Assembly (NCBI GenBank): GCA_041389725.1
Contig: JAWKRG010000007.1
Location: 124,001-188,000, forward strand
Source of the DNA: Polyangiaceae bacterium
GTDB taxonomy: Bacteria > Myxococcota_A > Polyangia > Polyangiales > Polyangiaceae
DNA length: 64,000 nt
Reading direction: 5' to 3'
In this document: piece after piece, positions 10,201-18,042 of the stretch
Layout of the letters: the number at the start of each line of letters is the position of its first letter
How positions within the stretch are numbered: the stretch's first letter is position 1
Translations under genes and position numbers: made by a program
Notes under the pieces: generated by a model
Told to the model about the DNA's origin: nothing
The model's database searches: none
The model's input: only the letters and a program-made list of their open reading frames with translations

Positions 10201-10507
10201 GCTCCACACTCGGATCCAGCGAGCCTGCCAACAGAGCGCGCACTTGCCGAGCGCGCTGCCGCAGCGTGGCAACCTCTGGGTCGACACTGGCGGCGGCGTC
10301 GGCACCTGCATCACTGATGCCAGCGTCCAGCGCACCGCCATCCCGCCCATGAGCCATGGTCGTGAGCGCGGCAACGGCAAGGAGCACCCCACAAGCGAGC
10401 TCGAGACGACGGCGCCTCGGTCCTTCGCGACGGTCACGGGAGCAAGTCAAGACGCCTAGCGGTTTACGGCAAGGAAGCAGCCAGACGCAACCGCCCGTCG
10501 GTTCCAT
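7259..10507 (-). CDS. Membrane-anchored coiled-coil protein with cytosolic AAA/STAND-type ATPase domain
   Basis: A very large protein (about 1080 residues). After a signal-like hydrophobic segment comes a long Ala/Glu/Arg-rich coiled coil (about residues 90-460, presumably periplasmic). A cluster of roughly five membrane helices follows (about 465-690). The C-terminal 330 residues hold an ATPase with Walker A GERGLGKS and Walker B ALLIDDAH, then a winged-helix-like tail. A long periplasmic coiled coil followed by helices recalls MscK/MscM channels, but an ATPase replaces the channel domain, and a separate MscS gene lies 5 bases downstream. The start is uncertain: ATG 10507 is used, a TTG at 10450 sits nearer the hydrophobic segment, and an open frame reaches 10648. 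Function unknown; channel control is an inference. Confidence 0.75.
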   Translation of the reverse strand: MEPTGGCVWLLPCRKPLGVLTCSRDRREGPRRRRLELACGVLLAVAALTTMAHGRDGGALDAGISDAGADAAASVDPEVATLRQRARQVRALLAGSLDPSVEPQSLFDTPLGNARAVAVEVARLRALTHERLSSADAGTDAAADARTIKGRTPAAPKPRKGDTPDAQAPAPEPRLDARAQTLYDARIELDAARLVFLSLSAPERKKILEEHQRRRGEVAKQGATVDQAQQRAEAAAIAKQKALEEAKRARSEAARLLAEEQARLLGVKEAQARFEASLGKSEERTAKRAEEALAWRRRVSGVVSERIAGKTTAEEADTLYEELRKSLRSARDELAGALDSLTSSELPRAGPDRLDTAGATVDRTAIDALRRELETQEQKLQIRESKMRWARASSLLEQVESLNRDRLALYPHLTDDKRAALTGFNTSGIDQARAELRQVSLVTRFQAQASWNWIRGLRHREGDRTGEVVATLSVLKLLALLAVFLWWRRRAPSLIAALRERTESLRQENRSRRVVIYAERAVSLLERAHGPAAWLAFVWGTVALAGPAVSGLYAVQMLWIVLGWTLGGNIIVHVIDVGFAEGDGRGGRRSTDQLRYQSLRLVGRVIVTVGLFLSLTTHLVGQGTIYSWVLSTFWFLAIPIALVIIRWWQPVVFERLGAARKKSVFVQWVLGQRAGWKRFPAAAAGGVYLIGQGVARTARTYVSTFEMTRRVLAYLFRREVAKQAREHGKRQTDPLPEALYASLGPQEGMDTPVPGVGDAEIASIAAAIDAPGGGVFAVVGERGLGKSMLLDRILRDKPSSVRVGCPVGGAAPLARELRRALGLDADASEDALRDALAQRGEDSALLIDDAHRLVRPTIGGLDDFDRIVALARDSSDRTTWVFCLGAVIWQYVERARGTRPVFDEVIHVVPWREENIAALLKLRSERAGITPLFDDLVGEEEDDEDLRREQLARTEVSYYRLLWDYAAGNPAIAVHFWRESLRVDHDGDVRVQLFNAPNTADIESLPDASLFVLRAVVQLELALPDDIVVATMLPSRQVHDTLRYASFRGYLEQTEGRYRVAWTWLRAITRVLQRRHLLSGGT

Positions 10508-10663
10508 CCCGGGTTTCGTGCGGAAACCTGCGGCGCGCGCGGGACTGCGTGGCGAACACGCCCGCGAAGCGGGTTCGATCCCACGAAAACGTGGCGCCGC
10601 GGCCGCGCTCCACGGACAAGGTGGCACTAGCCGGCGCCCGGACTGCATGATAGCAACCGCGCA

Positions 10664-11608
10664 ATGCTGGGCAGCGCCTCCATCCTGGATTGGGGAGTGT
10701 TCCTGGGCGTCGTGCTCGGCACCATCCTACTGGACGTGGCGGTGTTCGGTCGCAAGACCCACCGTGTCTCGTTTCGCGAAGCCAGCATCCGCAGCGTGGT
10801 CTGGATCACGGTCTCGCTGCTCTTCGCGGGGTGGATCTACCACCGACTCGGCGCGGAGAAGTCGGTCAGCTACGTCGTGGCGTATCTGGTCGAGAAGTCG
10901 CTCTCCGTCGACAACCTCTTCGTCTTCCTCGTCATCTTCACCTACTTCCGCGTGAAGGAAGAGCACCAGCACCGCATCTTGTTCTGGGGCGTGTTCGGCG
11001 CGGTGGTCATGCGCGCCCTGTTCATCTTGGCCGGCACGGCACTACTGCAACGCTTCCACTTCACGATGTACCTGTTTGGGGCGTTCCTGGTCTTCACTGG
11101 GCTCAAGCTCGCCTTCAAGAAGGACGATTCCGTCGACCCGGAAAGCAGCTTGGCATTGCGGATTGCGCGCAAGTACCTGCGCACCACCGAGAAACTCGAG
11201 GGAGACCGCTTCTTCGTGATTCGGGACGGAGCACGCTTCGCGACGCCGCTGTTCCTGGTGCTCATCGTCGTGGAGTTCACCGACGTGGTCTTCGCCGTCG
11301 ACAGTGTTCCAGCGGTGTTGGCCATCTCCGATGATCTGTTCGTGGTCTACACCTCGAACATCTTTGCGATCATGGGGCTGCGCGCCCTGTATTTCATGCT
11401 CAGCGGCATGATGAGCCGCTTCCACTACCTCGACATCGGCCTCTCGGTGATCTTGGTATTCATTGGCGTGAAGATGCTCGGGGCCAACTGGTTCAAGGTT
11501 CCCAATTTCGTCAGTTTGGGGGTCATCGCCGGTGTGCTCACCTTGGCTGTCGTCGTCTCCTTGCTCAAGCCCGCGAAGCACGACGAAGCGCCAAACAGCG
11601 CGTCTTGA
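10664..11608 (+). CDS. TerC/Alx-family membrane protein
   Basis: A 314-residue polytopic membrane protein of the TerC family (nine predicted helices). It carries the two acidic signature regions VEKSLSVDNLFVFLVIFTYF and VVEFTDVVFAVDSVPAVLA. Family members act in metal homeostasis: Alx and relatives export manganese, and some supply metal to exoenzymes. The substrate here cannot be read from sequence. It is divergent from the big ATPase gene, with about 155 bases between, in which I see no manganese (yybP-ykoY) riboswitch. malQ follows 6 bases downstream, so the two may share a transcript without an obvious functional link. Confidence 0.88.
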   Translation: MLGSASILDWGVFLGVVLGTILLDVAVFGRKTHRVSFREASIRSVVWITVSLLFAGWIYHRLGAEKSVSYVVAYLVEKSLSVDNLFVFLVIFTYFRVKEEHQHRILFWGVFGAVVMRALFILAGTALLQRFHFTMYLFGAFLVFTGLKLAFKKDDSVDPESSLALRIARKYLRTTEKLEGDRFFVIRDGARFATPLFLVLIVVEFTDVVFAVDSVPAVLAISDDLFVVYTSNIFAIMGLRALYFMLSGMMSRFHYLDIGLSVILVFIGVKMLGANWFKVPNFVSLGVIAGVLTLAVVVSLLKPAKHDEAPNSAS

Positions 11609-11614
11609 GGCCCC

Positions 11615-13123
11615 ATGGAATTGACCGGTAAACGCCGCGCCGGCATTTTGGCGCACCTCACTTCCCTTCCCGGGCCCCACGGCCACGGTGACCTGGGCCC
11701 CAGCGCCTTCGCCTTCGCGGACTTCCTGCACGCGGCGGGGCAGACCGTGTGGCAAATGCTCCCGGTCAGCCCGCCCGGCTTCGGGGGCTCGCCCTACGAT
11801 AGCCCCAGCACCATCGCGGGCAGCGCCTGGCTCGTCAGTCTCGACGTATTGAAGCGCGATGGATTGCTCACAGCTCGAGAGCTTGCGACCCCCAAAGCCC
11901 TGGCAGGGCGCGAGCGGCTCCTGGCCAGCCAAGCATTTCGTGAGGAGCGACTACGCAGAGCGCACGCCCGCTACCTGACGCGCCGCACGAAGGCCGAACA
12001 GCGTCGCTTCGATCAGTTCGTCCAAGCCCAAGACGCCTGGCTTCGGGATCACAGTCTCTTCGCCGCGCTCAAGCTCGCCCACGGCGGCGCGCCATGGACC
12101 GAGTGGGATGCAGCCCTGAGAACTCGCAACCCGGCGGCCTTGCGCCGCGCCCAGGCCGCGCACGACAGCGAGGTGGCCTACCGTCACTGGGTGCAGTTCG
12201 AGTTCGATGCGCAGTGGCGAAATCTGGCTGAGTACTGCCGCGAGCGTGGCATCCTGCTGTTGGGGGACGTGCCCATGTTCGTGGCCCACGACGGAGCGGA
12301 CACCTGGGCACACCAAGCCCTGTTCCGACTCGATCGCCAAGGCCGACGCAAGGTGCTCGCCGGCGTGCCGCCAGACGCCTTCAGTGACGAGGGCCAGCTT
12401 TGGGGAAACCCGGTCTACGACTGGCCCGCCATGCAACGGGACGGTTTCGAGTGGTGGGTCACGCGATTCAGTCGCGGACTTCAACTGTTCGATGCTCTGC
12501 GCTTGGATCACTTCATTGGATTTCGGCGCTGCTACGAGGTGGCCGCGGACGCGAAAGACGCGCGCGTGGGCCAGTTTCGCCGCGTGCCGGGCGAGGCCTT
12601 GTTCGACCGTTTGCGAGAGCGCCTCGGGGGCTTGCCGTTCTTGGCTGAGGATCTCGGCATCGTCACGGACGAAGTCGTACGCCTGCGCCGGCACTTGGAG
12701 TTGCCAGGCATGCGCGTGCTGCAGTTCGCGTTCGGCGATCCGGCGGGTAGCGACTATCTGCCCCACCGCTTCGAAACCCAGACCGCCGTCTACACCGGCA
12801 CGCACGACAACGACACGACCCGGGGGTGGTATCGCACCCTGGCGCGGACCGACGAAGGCAAGCAGGAAAAGCGCCGCGTGGACGCATACGTGGGTCCGAG
12901 CCCGGAACCCATCGAGCAGAAGCTGATGCGCGCGGCGTATGCCTCGGTCGCCGCCCTGGCCATCGTGCCGCTGCAGGACGTCCTGGGCCTCGGCAACAGC
13001 GCACGGATGAACGTGCCCGGCACCTCGAAGGGCAACTGGCAGTGGCGCTGCGAGCGACGCGATCTTTCCCCCGCCCGAGCCGCCCGCCTGAAGTCCCTCG
13101 CCCGCACCTACGAACGCGTCTAG
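11615..13123 (+). CDS. malQ: 4-alpha-glucanotransferase (amylomaltase, GH77)
   Basis: Cytosolic disproportionating enzyme that transfers alpha-1,4-glucan segments between maltodextrins, with glucose or maltose as acceptor. The 502-residue length is normal for GH77. Visible signatures are the N-terminal HLTSLPGPHGHGDLGP, the nucleophile region DALRLDHFIGF, the acid/base region LAEDLGIVTDEV and the third acidic residue in TGTHDNDTTRGW. It sits directly after terC and convergent with a kinase gene, with no other glycogen genes in view. The ATG start is preceded by the short gap after terC. Confidence 0.93.
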   Translation: MELTGKRRAGILAHLTSLPGPHGHGDLGPSAFAFADFLHAAGQTVWQMLPVSPPGFGGSPYDSPSTIAGSAWLVSLDVLKRDGLLTARELATPKALAGRERLLASQAFREERLRRAHARYLTRRTKAEQRRFDQFVQAQDAWLRDHSLFAALKLAHGGAPWTEWDAALRTRNPAALRRAQAAHDSEVAYRHWVQFEFDAQWRNLAEYCRERGILLLGDVPMFVAHDGADTWAHQALFRLDRQGRRKVLAGVPPDAFSDEGQLWGNPVYDWPAMQRDGFEWWVTRFSRGLQLFDALRLDHFIGFRRCYEVAADAKDARVGQFRRVPGEALFDRLRERLGGLPFLAEDLGIVTDEVVRLRRHLELPGMRVLQFAFGDPAGSDYLPHRFETQTAVYTGTHDNDTTRGWYRTLARTDEGKQEKRRVDAYVGPSPEPIEQKLMRAAYASVAALAIVPLQDVLGLGNSARMNVPGTSKGNWQWRCERRDLSPARAARLKSLARTYERV

Positions 13124-13132
13124 CGCAAGCGC

Positions 13133-14137
13133 TCAGTCTTTGGCGTCTTCGCCGTCGGTGACGAGCTCCAGACGGGGGCTGGTCGTCTTCGTCGCTGTGC
13201 TGGGCTTCTGACGAGGGCGAAGGGGAATTGCCTCGGTCTCGGGTGGCGCGCCGCGCACCAAGAGCGGAACGGGCTCGTGGCTGGCACGGTCCGCGGGCGG
13301 AATGGACGCGGGCGCGCCCGCCCATTCCGAAAGCGCCTCGCTCAGCTCTCGGGCGCTCGCCGGGCGTCGCGCCGGATTCTTGGAGAGGCAGTTGAGCACC
13401 AGCTGATCGAGCTCCTTGGGCAGCGCTCGGTCCGAAGCGCGCATGGGCATCGGAGGGCGCGAGATCACCTGAGTCATCACCTCTGCTGGCGTACTTCCTC
13501 GAAAGGGCGGCTTGCCCGTCATCAATTCGTAGAGCAACGCCCCCACTGCGTAGATGTCCGCCCGATGGTCGACTGGGCGCAGACGGATCTGCTCGGGAGC
13601 CATGTAGCTGGGCGTGCCGAACACCCGAGCGTCGTCCTGGGTGTCTTCGAAGAGCAGTCGCTTGGCGATGCCGAAATCCAGCACCTTGATGATGGGGCGG
13701 TCGGGCTCCGGATGAACGACCATCACGTTGGCCGGTTTCAGATCGCGATGCACGATCTTCTCCGAGTGAGCCGCCTCCAGCGCACTGAGTACTTGGAGTG
13801 CCAGTTCACAAGCGTATGCAGGGCCCACTGCCCCGCGCGCATCGATCACTTGCCTGAGGGTCTCGCCTTCGCACAGCTCCATCACCATGAAGGGCACGCT
13901 GCCGTGACGCCCCAAGTCGAACACCCTCACCACATTGGGGTGATGAATGGAGCTGGCGGAACGCGCTTCGTGAACGAAGCGCTCCACTACGCCGTCGTCG
14001 GCGGCCAGAGGTTCGTGGAGCATCTTGAGAGCGACCGCCCCAAAGAGCTGGCTCTCCGCGGCATACACCTTGGCTGCAGCGCCTTGACCAATCAGGCGCA
14101 GAAGTCGATACCTGCCTCCAATGGGAGCCGAGTCCAC
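13133..14137 (-). CDS. Ser/Thr protein kinase (soluble, Hanks type)
   Basis: A 334-residue kinase with all main subdomains: glycine loop GQGAAAKVY, VAIII-lysine motif VALKML, catalytic loop HRDLKPANV, KVLDFGIAK and the APE motif MAPEQI. The catalytic domain fills residues 8-270. The tail of about 65 residues is Pro/Ser/Arg-rich, probably disordered, and no membrane helix follows, so it is cytosolic. The glycine loop has Ala in place of the usual second and third Gly positions. The start is a GTG at 14137. It is divergent from an SDR gene 71 bases away and convergent with malQ (9-base gap). Substrate unknown. Confidence 0.9.
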   Translation of the reverse strand: MDSAPIGGRYRLLRLIGQGAAAKVYAAESQLFGAVALKMLHEPLAADDGVVERFVHEARSASSIHHPNVVRVFDLGRHGSVPFMVMELCEGETLRQVIDARGAVGPAYACELALQVLSALEAAHSEKIVHRDLKPANVMVVHPEPDRPIIKVLDFGIAKRLLFEDTQDDARVFGTPSYMAPEQIRLRPVDHRADIYAVGALLYELMTGKPPFRGSTPAEVMTQVISRPPMPMRASDRALPKELDQLVLNCLSKNPARRPASARELSEALSEWAGAPASIPPADRASHEPVPLLVRGAPPETEAIPLRPRQKPSTATKTTSPRLELVTDGEDAKD

Positions 14138-14208
14138 CGCCTGGGATGGTAGCGCACGTTCGTCCGATTTCTCGTGCTAAGAGTCGGGGGGACGAAAGGG
14201 CAGTCTGC

Positions 14209-14970
14209 ATGGCATTTCGCGCGGCATTCATCAGCGGAGCTTCGAGCGGCCTGGGCCACGCCATCGCCCGAGCGCTGGCAGCCCAGGGCACGCGCGTCGT
14301 GCTCGCAGCGCGGCGCCGGGAACAGCTGGAGCAGTTGCGCGACGACATCGTTGGGGCGGGCGGCGGCGCAGACGTCTGCGTTCTGGACGTCGCGAACGCA
14401 ACCGCGGTCACGGCAGCAGTGCAGGAATGGGACGAGCGCAGCGGCGGCTTCGACCTCGTGATTGCCAATGCGGGGGTCGGCGGCACCGGCCCCGCACACG
14501 AGCTGCGCTGGTCCACGGTCGAGAAGATGCTGCGGGTGAACGTCGATGGCGCCTTGGCCACGCTGGTGGCGGCGATCCCGGGAATGACGTCACGCGGCGT
14601 CGGAACCTTGGCAGCGGTGACGAGTCTCGCCGGCCTGCGTGGGCTCCCGGCCAGCGCGACCTACTCGGCCAGCAAGGCGGCGGTCAGCACGTTCCTGGAA
14701 TCCATCCGCGCCGATCTGCACGGCCACGGGCTGCGAGTGTGCGACATTCAACCTGGCTTCGTCGACACACCTCTGACGCAGCAGAACCGATTCCACATGC
14801 CCTTCATGATCAGTGCGGACGATGCCGCCGCGGCTGTCGTGCAGGGACTGTCCCGTGGTTCGGCCATCATCTCTTTCCCGTGGCAGCTGTCGATGGCGAT
14901 GCGTATCGCGGAAAACATGCCGAATCCGCTGTGGAACGCCCTGGCGCGACGAAGCTCGTTTTCGGGGTAG
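14209..14970 (+). CDS. Short-chain dehydrogenase/reductase
   Basis: A 253-residue NAD(P)-dependent oxidoreductase of the classical SDR fold. The nucleotide-binding motif SGASSGLGHAIA lies at the N-terminus, NAG appears in VIANAGVGG, and the catalytic Ser and Tyr-x-x-x-Lys are in VTSLAGLRGLPASATYSASK. The ATG at 14209 is chosen because an AAAGGG Shine-Dalgarno lies about 9 bases upstream and the cofactor motif then begins near residue 9; the longer frame adds 21 poor residues. Substrate unknown. The C-terminus, with a hydrophobic stretch, resembles SDRs that act near membranes or on lipids. Confidence 0.88.
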   Translation: MAFRAAFISGASSGLGHAIARALAAQGTRVVLAARRREQLEQLRDDIVGAGGGADVCVLDVANATAVTAAVQEWDERSGGFDLVIANAGVGGTGPAHELRWSTVEKMLRVNVDGALATLVAAIPGMTSRGVGTLAAVTSLAGLRGLPASATYSASKAAVSTFLESIRADLHGHGLRVCDIQPGFVDTPLTQQNRFHMPFMISADDAAAAVVQGLSRGSAIISFPWQLSMAMRIAENMPNPLWNALARRSSFSG

Positions 14971-14997
14971 GATGGGCGCCGCGGGACCCTCTCTTCG

Positions 14998-16668
14998 ATG
15001 AATCTCCTCCGGGGTTGGCTCGTCTCATTGCTGATGCGGCCGCTTGTGTGCGCAGGCGCCGTGGTCCTGCTCAGTACGCCGCGTACCTGGGCGCAGCCCG
15101 CGCCCCCAGCGCCAGCGCCCCCGCCCGCTGGCGACACTCCGCCATTGGCGCCCGATACGTGGGGAGCCGGTGCCCCGACGGAGCCCCCCGTGTCCCCGCC
15201 GAACTCACCCGCCGAGCCCAGTCTACCGAGTCCCGAAGACGTGGGCCTGCGCAGACCAGTAGGACCGAAGGAACAACCGACGCGCCTTGGGGAAACCGGG
15301 TTGCGCTACGTGCTCGAGGGAGTGGAAGTAAGAGGCAACTCGCGCACTCGCTCGCGCGTCGTGTTGCGCTACGTGCCCTTCAAAGCGGGTGACGTCATTC
15401 GCGTGGACGACCCTGAAGTCGAACTCACGCGCTTTCGATTGTTGGGCACGGGCTTCTTTCGTGACGTGCAATTCTCGCTGAAGAAGGGCTCGTCGCGCGG
15501 CAAGGTCGTGCTGCTGATCGAGGTGGTGGAGCGCAACACGATCGTAGTCAGCGATCTATGGATGGGCCTCTCTGCCGACGCAGACACGCGTGGCAACGCC
15601 CGACCGCTGACGGCCTACGCGGGCGTGGATCTAGCCGAGACGAACTTGGCGGGCACGGGCATCACCCTGGGCAGCGCCATCGGGCTGGCCCAGGATCAGC
15701 TGGCGCTGCGCGTGCGCTTCCTGGACCCGGCGTTCTTGGGCAGCCATTGGATGGTCGGCGGGCAGTTGCTCTTCAACGACGCCAAGGACTTTTTCGGCAA
15801 CGCCGACGTCCGCTGGGACGACCCGACCCAGCTGGATGACGTGCCGGACCACGCAGTGGTCCGCTACAAGCGTTTCGGCGGCAACTTGGGTGTCGGGCGC
15901 GACCTGTCCGTCGCCACACAGCTGTGGTTGCACTACCGGCTGGAGTCCCTGGACGCAAAACTGCCGCGAGCGGCTTCGCACCTTCGCGGCGACGAGCGCG
16001 AACCCATCGTCTTCGACATCCAGGGCGGGAAAAGCGTGCTCTCCACGGCCCGCGCCACACTACAGCACGACACTCGCGACTCGCCGTTCCTCCCCACCAC
16101 GGGTTGGTTCGCTTCCATCACGGCCGAGAGCGCCTTGGCTCCCCTCGGCAGCGATTACGGCTACCAAAAGTTCGACCTCCACGCCTCGCGCTGGTGGAAG
16201 TTGCCTTGGCACCACGTGGTGCGCCTGGAGCTGTTTGGAGGCGCCATCTCCGGCGACGCTCCTTTCTTCGAACAGTACTACGTCGGCGACTTCAGCGATT
16301 TCCTGCCCGGGCGTGTGCTCGGCTTGAACTTCGACCGCCGTCCGCCACCAAACTTCCTCGACACCGCGATCGTGGAAGTGCGCTACGGGCACTACGCCGG
16401 CAAGATCGGCGGCGAATACCGCATTCCCCTCTATCGCGGCACGCGCTCCGTGTATGGGATCGACTTCTTCGGGAGTGCGGGGATCTACGGTGTCGCTCAC
16501 CAGCGCGACCTGTCCGATCCGGCCCGGGGCTACAGCCGGCTCGCGCTGCTGCCCGTGGATTTGACCGGCAACGTCGGCTTCCGCATGGACACGAGCGCGG
16601 GCGGTTTCACCTTCGCGTTCTCGAACGTGCTTTCCTTCGTGCCCCTGCGCCGCGAGGGAGGGCCATGA
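14998..16668 (+). CDS. BamA/TamA-like outer-membrane protein with POTRA domain
   Basis: A 556-residue Omp85-superfamily protein. A signal peptide (residues 1-32, ending TWAQ) is followed by a Pro-rich linker to about residue 95. One clear POTRA-like domain follows (LEGVEVRGNSRTRSRVVLRY to VEVVERN, about 100-185), then a C-terminal 16-strand-type barrel (about 190-556). Full BamA has five POTRAs and TamA three, so this is a short member and may not be the essential BamA. Omp85 proteins insert or translocate proteins across the outer membrane. Its stop overlaps the next gene (ATGA), which implies a partner relation with the DUF4390-like protein. Confidence 0.82.
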   Translation: MNLLRGWLVSLLMRPLVCAGAVVLLSTPRTWAQPAPPAPAPPPAGDTPPLAPDTWGAGAPTEPPVSPPNSPAEPSLPSPEDVGLRRPVGPKEQPTRLGETGLRYVLEGVEVRGNSRTRSRVVLRYVPFKAGDVIRVDDPEVELTRFRLLGTGFFRDVQFSLKKGSSRGKVVLLIEVVERNTIVVSDLWMGLSADADTRGNARPLTAYAGVDLAETNLAGTGITLGSAIGLAQDQLALRVRFLDPAFLGSHWMVGGQLLFNDAKDFFGNADVRWDDPTQLDDVPDHAVVRYKRFGGNLGVGRDLSVATQLWLHYRLESLDAKLPRAASHLRGDEREPIVFDIQGGKSVLSTARATLQHDTRDSPFLPTTGWFASITAESALAPLGSDYGYQKFDLHASRWWKLPWHHVVRLELFGGAISGDAPFFEQYYVGDFSDFLPGRVLGLNFDRRPPPNFLDTAIVEVRYGHYAGKIGGEYRIPLYRGTRSVYGIDFFGSAGIYGVAHQRDLSDPARGYSRLALLPVDLTGNVGFRMDTSAGGFTFAFSNVLSFVPLRREGGP

Positions 16669-17363
16669 CGCGGGACGCGCGGATGTGGTGGGTCCGCGCA
16701 GCGGCAGCTCTGTGCGCACTTGGGCTGCTGCTGTCGTCGCGCGTCGCCATCGCCCAAGAGCAGGACAAGGAATCCCCGAGCCGTGAAGCTCGCTTCACCT
16801 GGGACGCATCCAAAACCTCCCTCTACGTCAGCGTCTCCTTTCGCGACGTGGTGGACGCCAGCATTCGCAGGAAGCTCAGTCGCGGCTTGCCCACCACGAT
16901 CGTGCTCACGGGCACGCTCTATCGCCGCGGCAACAGCGAGCCCATGTCGACCACGGCGCAGACCTGCAAGATCACCTGGCACGTGTGGGACGAGGTGTAT
17001 CTGGTAGAAGTCACTCGCCCTGGCGAGACCCGCTCTTCGGCGGCCATCACCGTGGACGGCGTCTTGCGCCGCTGCGCCGAGGCTCGCCGTCTGATCGTGG
17101 GGACGCGCGACCAGATCCCGGTCGGCACAGTCGTCTACATGAACGCGAAGGTGCTGGTGAACCCAGTCAGCCCCGAGGTGCTGCAGAAGATCAAACGTTG
17201 GGTCAGCCGACCGACCGGGACAGGAACGGCCGCGCCCGGCGACGCACTGTTCAGCACCTTCACGGGACTCTTCCTGCAGCGCATTGGCGAGGCAGAGCGC
17301 GAGCTGAAGTTCAGCACCAAGCCGGTAGTTCCCCGCGTGCCCCCCCCGCCCAAGAAACGATGA
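16665..17363 (+). CDS. Exported DUF4390-like protein
   Basis: A 232-residue protein with a cleavable signal (about residues 1-31, ending VAIAQ). The mature part (FTWDASKTSLYVSVSFRDVV, then VLTGTLYRRG) is a beta-rich domain that I read as DUF4390-like. The start at 16665 forms an ATGA overlap with the Omp85 gene and has a GAGGGAGGG Shine-Dalgarno within that gene's end. The same type of overlap links it to the following dehydrogenase gene. Function unknown; a periplasmic role beside the Omp85 protein is an inference from the coupling. Confidence 0.75.
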   Translation: MTRDARMWWVRAAAALCALGLLLSSRVAIAQEQDKESPSREARFTWDASKTSLYVSVSFRDVVDASIRRKLSRGLPTTIVLTGTLYRRGNSEPMSTTAQTCKITWHVWDEVYLVEVTRPGETRSSAAITVDGVLRRCAEARRLIVGTRDQIPVGTVVYMNAKVLVNPVSPEVLQKIKRWVSRPTGTGTAAPGDALFSTFTGLFLQRIGEAERELKFSTKPVVPRVPPPPKKR

Positions 17364-17962
17364 CGCCGAGCTTTCTCGTTGGGTTGCGCTTGGAGGGGCG
17401 CCAGGCCCTTGTGGTAGGCAGCGGCGGCGATGCGGTTGAGCGCGCACGAGCGCTGCTCGATGCTGGCGCTCACGTCACGCTCTGCACGCCGGGCTTGGAC
17501 GCCGAGGTCCAAGCCTTCGCCGAAAACGCAGACGTCACTGTGTGCACCGGCCCCGTTCCTGACGCCAGCATCGATGCCGCCTTCTTGACCGTCTTGGTGG
17601 ATCGAGACCCAGCCCTCGCAGAGCGCCTCGGCGCGCACGCTCAGCGCCACCAGCGCTTGTTCTGCGCGGTGGATCAGCCGGCGGAAAACTCCTTTCACCA
17701 CGTGGCGATCCTGCGCGAGGGTCCGCTGAGCATCGGCATCGCCAGCGCCGGCAGTGCTCCGGCGCTGGCCCGACGCTTGCGCGAGGAACTCTCGCGAGTA
17801 TTCGCGGCCGCTGGCCTCGGCGAGTTCGCCCAGCGCTTGGCAGCCTTGCGCCAGCGCCTCCCCCCTGCCAAACGCGCCGAACGGCTGACGCAGTTGCTCT
17901 CCGAACTGCGCCTGAGCGGCAGCCTCACGCTCCCCCGCCTCGACGACGACCGCGAGGAGTAG
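17360..17962 (+). CDS. Precorrin-2 dehydrogenase (siroheme synthase N-terminal type)
   Basis: A 200-residue protein resembling the N-terminal module of CysG and yeast Met8p, which oxidises precorrin-2 to sirohydrochlorin with NAD+ and may also insert iron. The features are FLVGLRLEGRQALVVGSGGD with the NAD-binding glycines, FCAVDQPAENSFHHVAILRE and GPLSIGIASAGSAPALARRL. The start at 17360 overlaps the preceding stop by ATGA. No methyltransferase domain is fused and no other tetrapyrrole gene is adjacent, so its link to the two envelope genes upstream is unexplained. A cobalamin riboswitch lies 2.6 kb further on, but is probably unrelated. Confidence 0.85.
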   Translation: MTPSFLVGLRLEGRQALVVGSGGDAVERARALLDAGAHVTLCTPGLDAEVQAFAENADVTVCTGPVPDASIDAAFLTVLVDRDPALAERLGAHAQRHQRLFCAVDQPAENSFHHVAILREGPLSIGIASAGSAPALARRLREELSRVFAAAGLGEFAQRLAALRQRLPPAKRAERLTQLLSELRLSGSLTLPRLDDDREE

Positions 17963-18000
17963 CGGCCCACCCGCGGGCGCGGCTGCAAGTGTGGGAGGCG

Positions 18001-18024
18001 CTCGCCGCGTCGCCGCGAGGCGAG
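18001..18024. terminator. Imperfect hairpin between convergent genes
   Basis: CTCGCC and GGCGAG arms enclose a further GCG/CGC stem, between the end of the dehydrogenase gene and the end of the minus-strand membrane-protein gene. Its place between convergent stops suggests a bidirectional terminator. No T-tract is present, so support is weak. Confidence 0.3.
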
Positions 18025-18042
18025 ACCCAACCAAAACTCGGA

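Noticed and set aside
10555..10590. A tRNA-like T-loop (GGTTCGATCCC) upstream of terC
   Set aside because: The flanking bases do not form a 5-bp T stem, and no matching acceptor, D or anticodon arm can be drawn around it. The GCGGG before the loop instead pairs with the upstream CCCGC.
10508..10663. Possible manganese (yybP-ykoY) riboswitch before the TerC-family gene
   Set aside because: Such riboswitches often precede this family, but I could not find the conserved paired-loop motifs in the 155-base leader.
12663..13325. A minus-strand open frame across the malQ/kinase junction
   Set aside because: It overlaps two well-supported genes and is Arg-rich with no family pattern.
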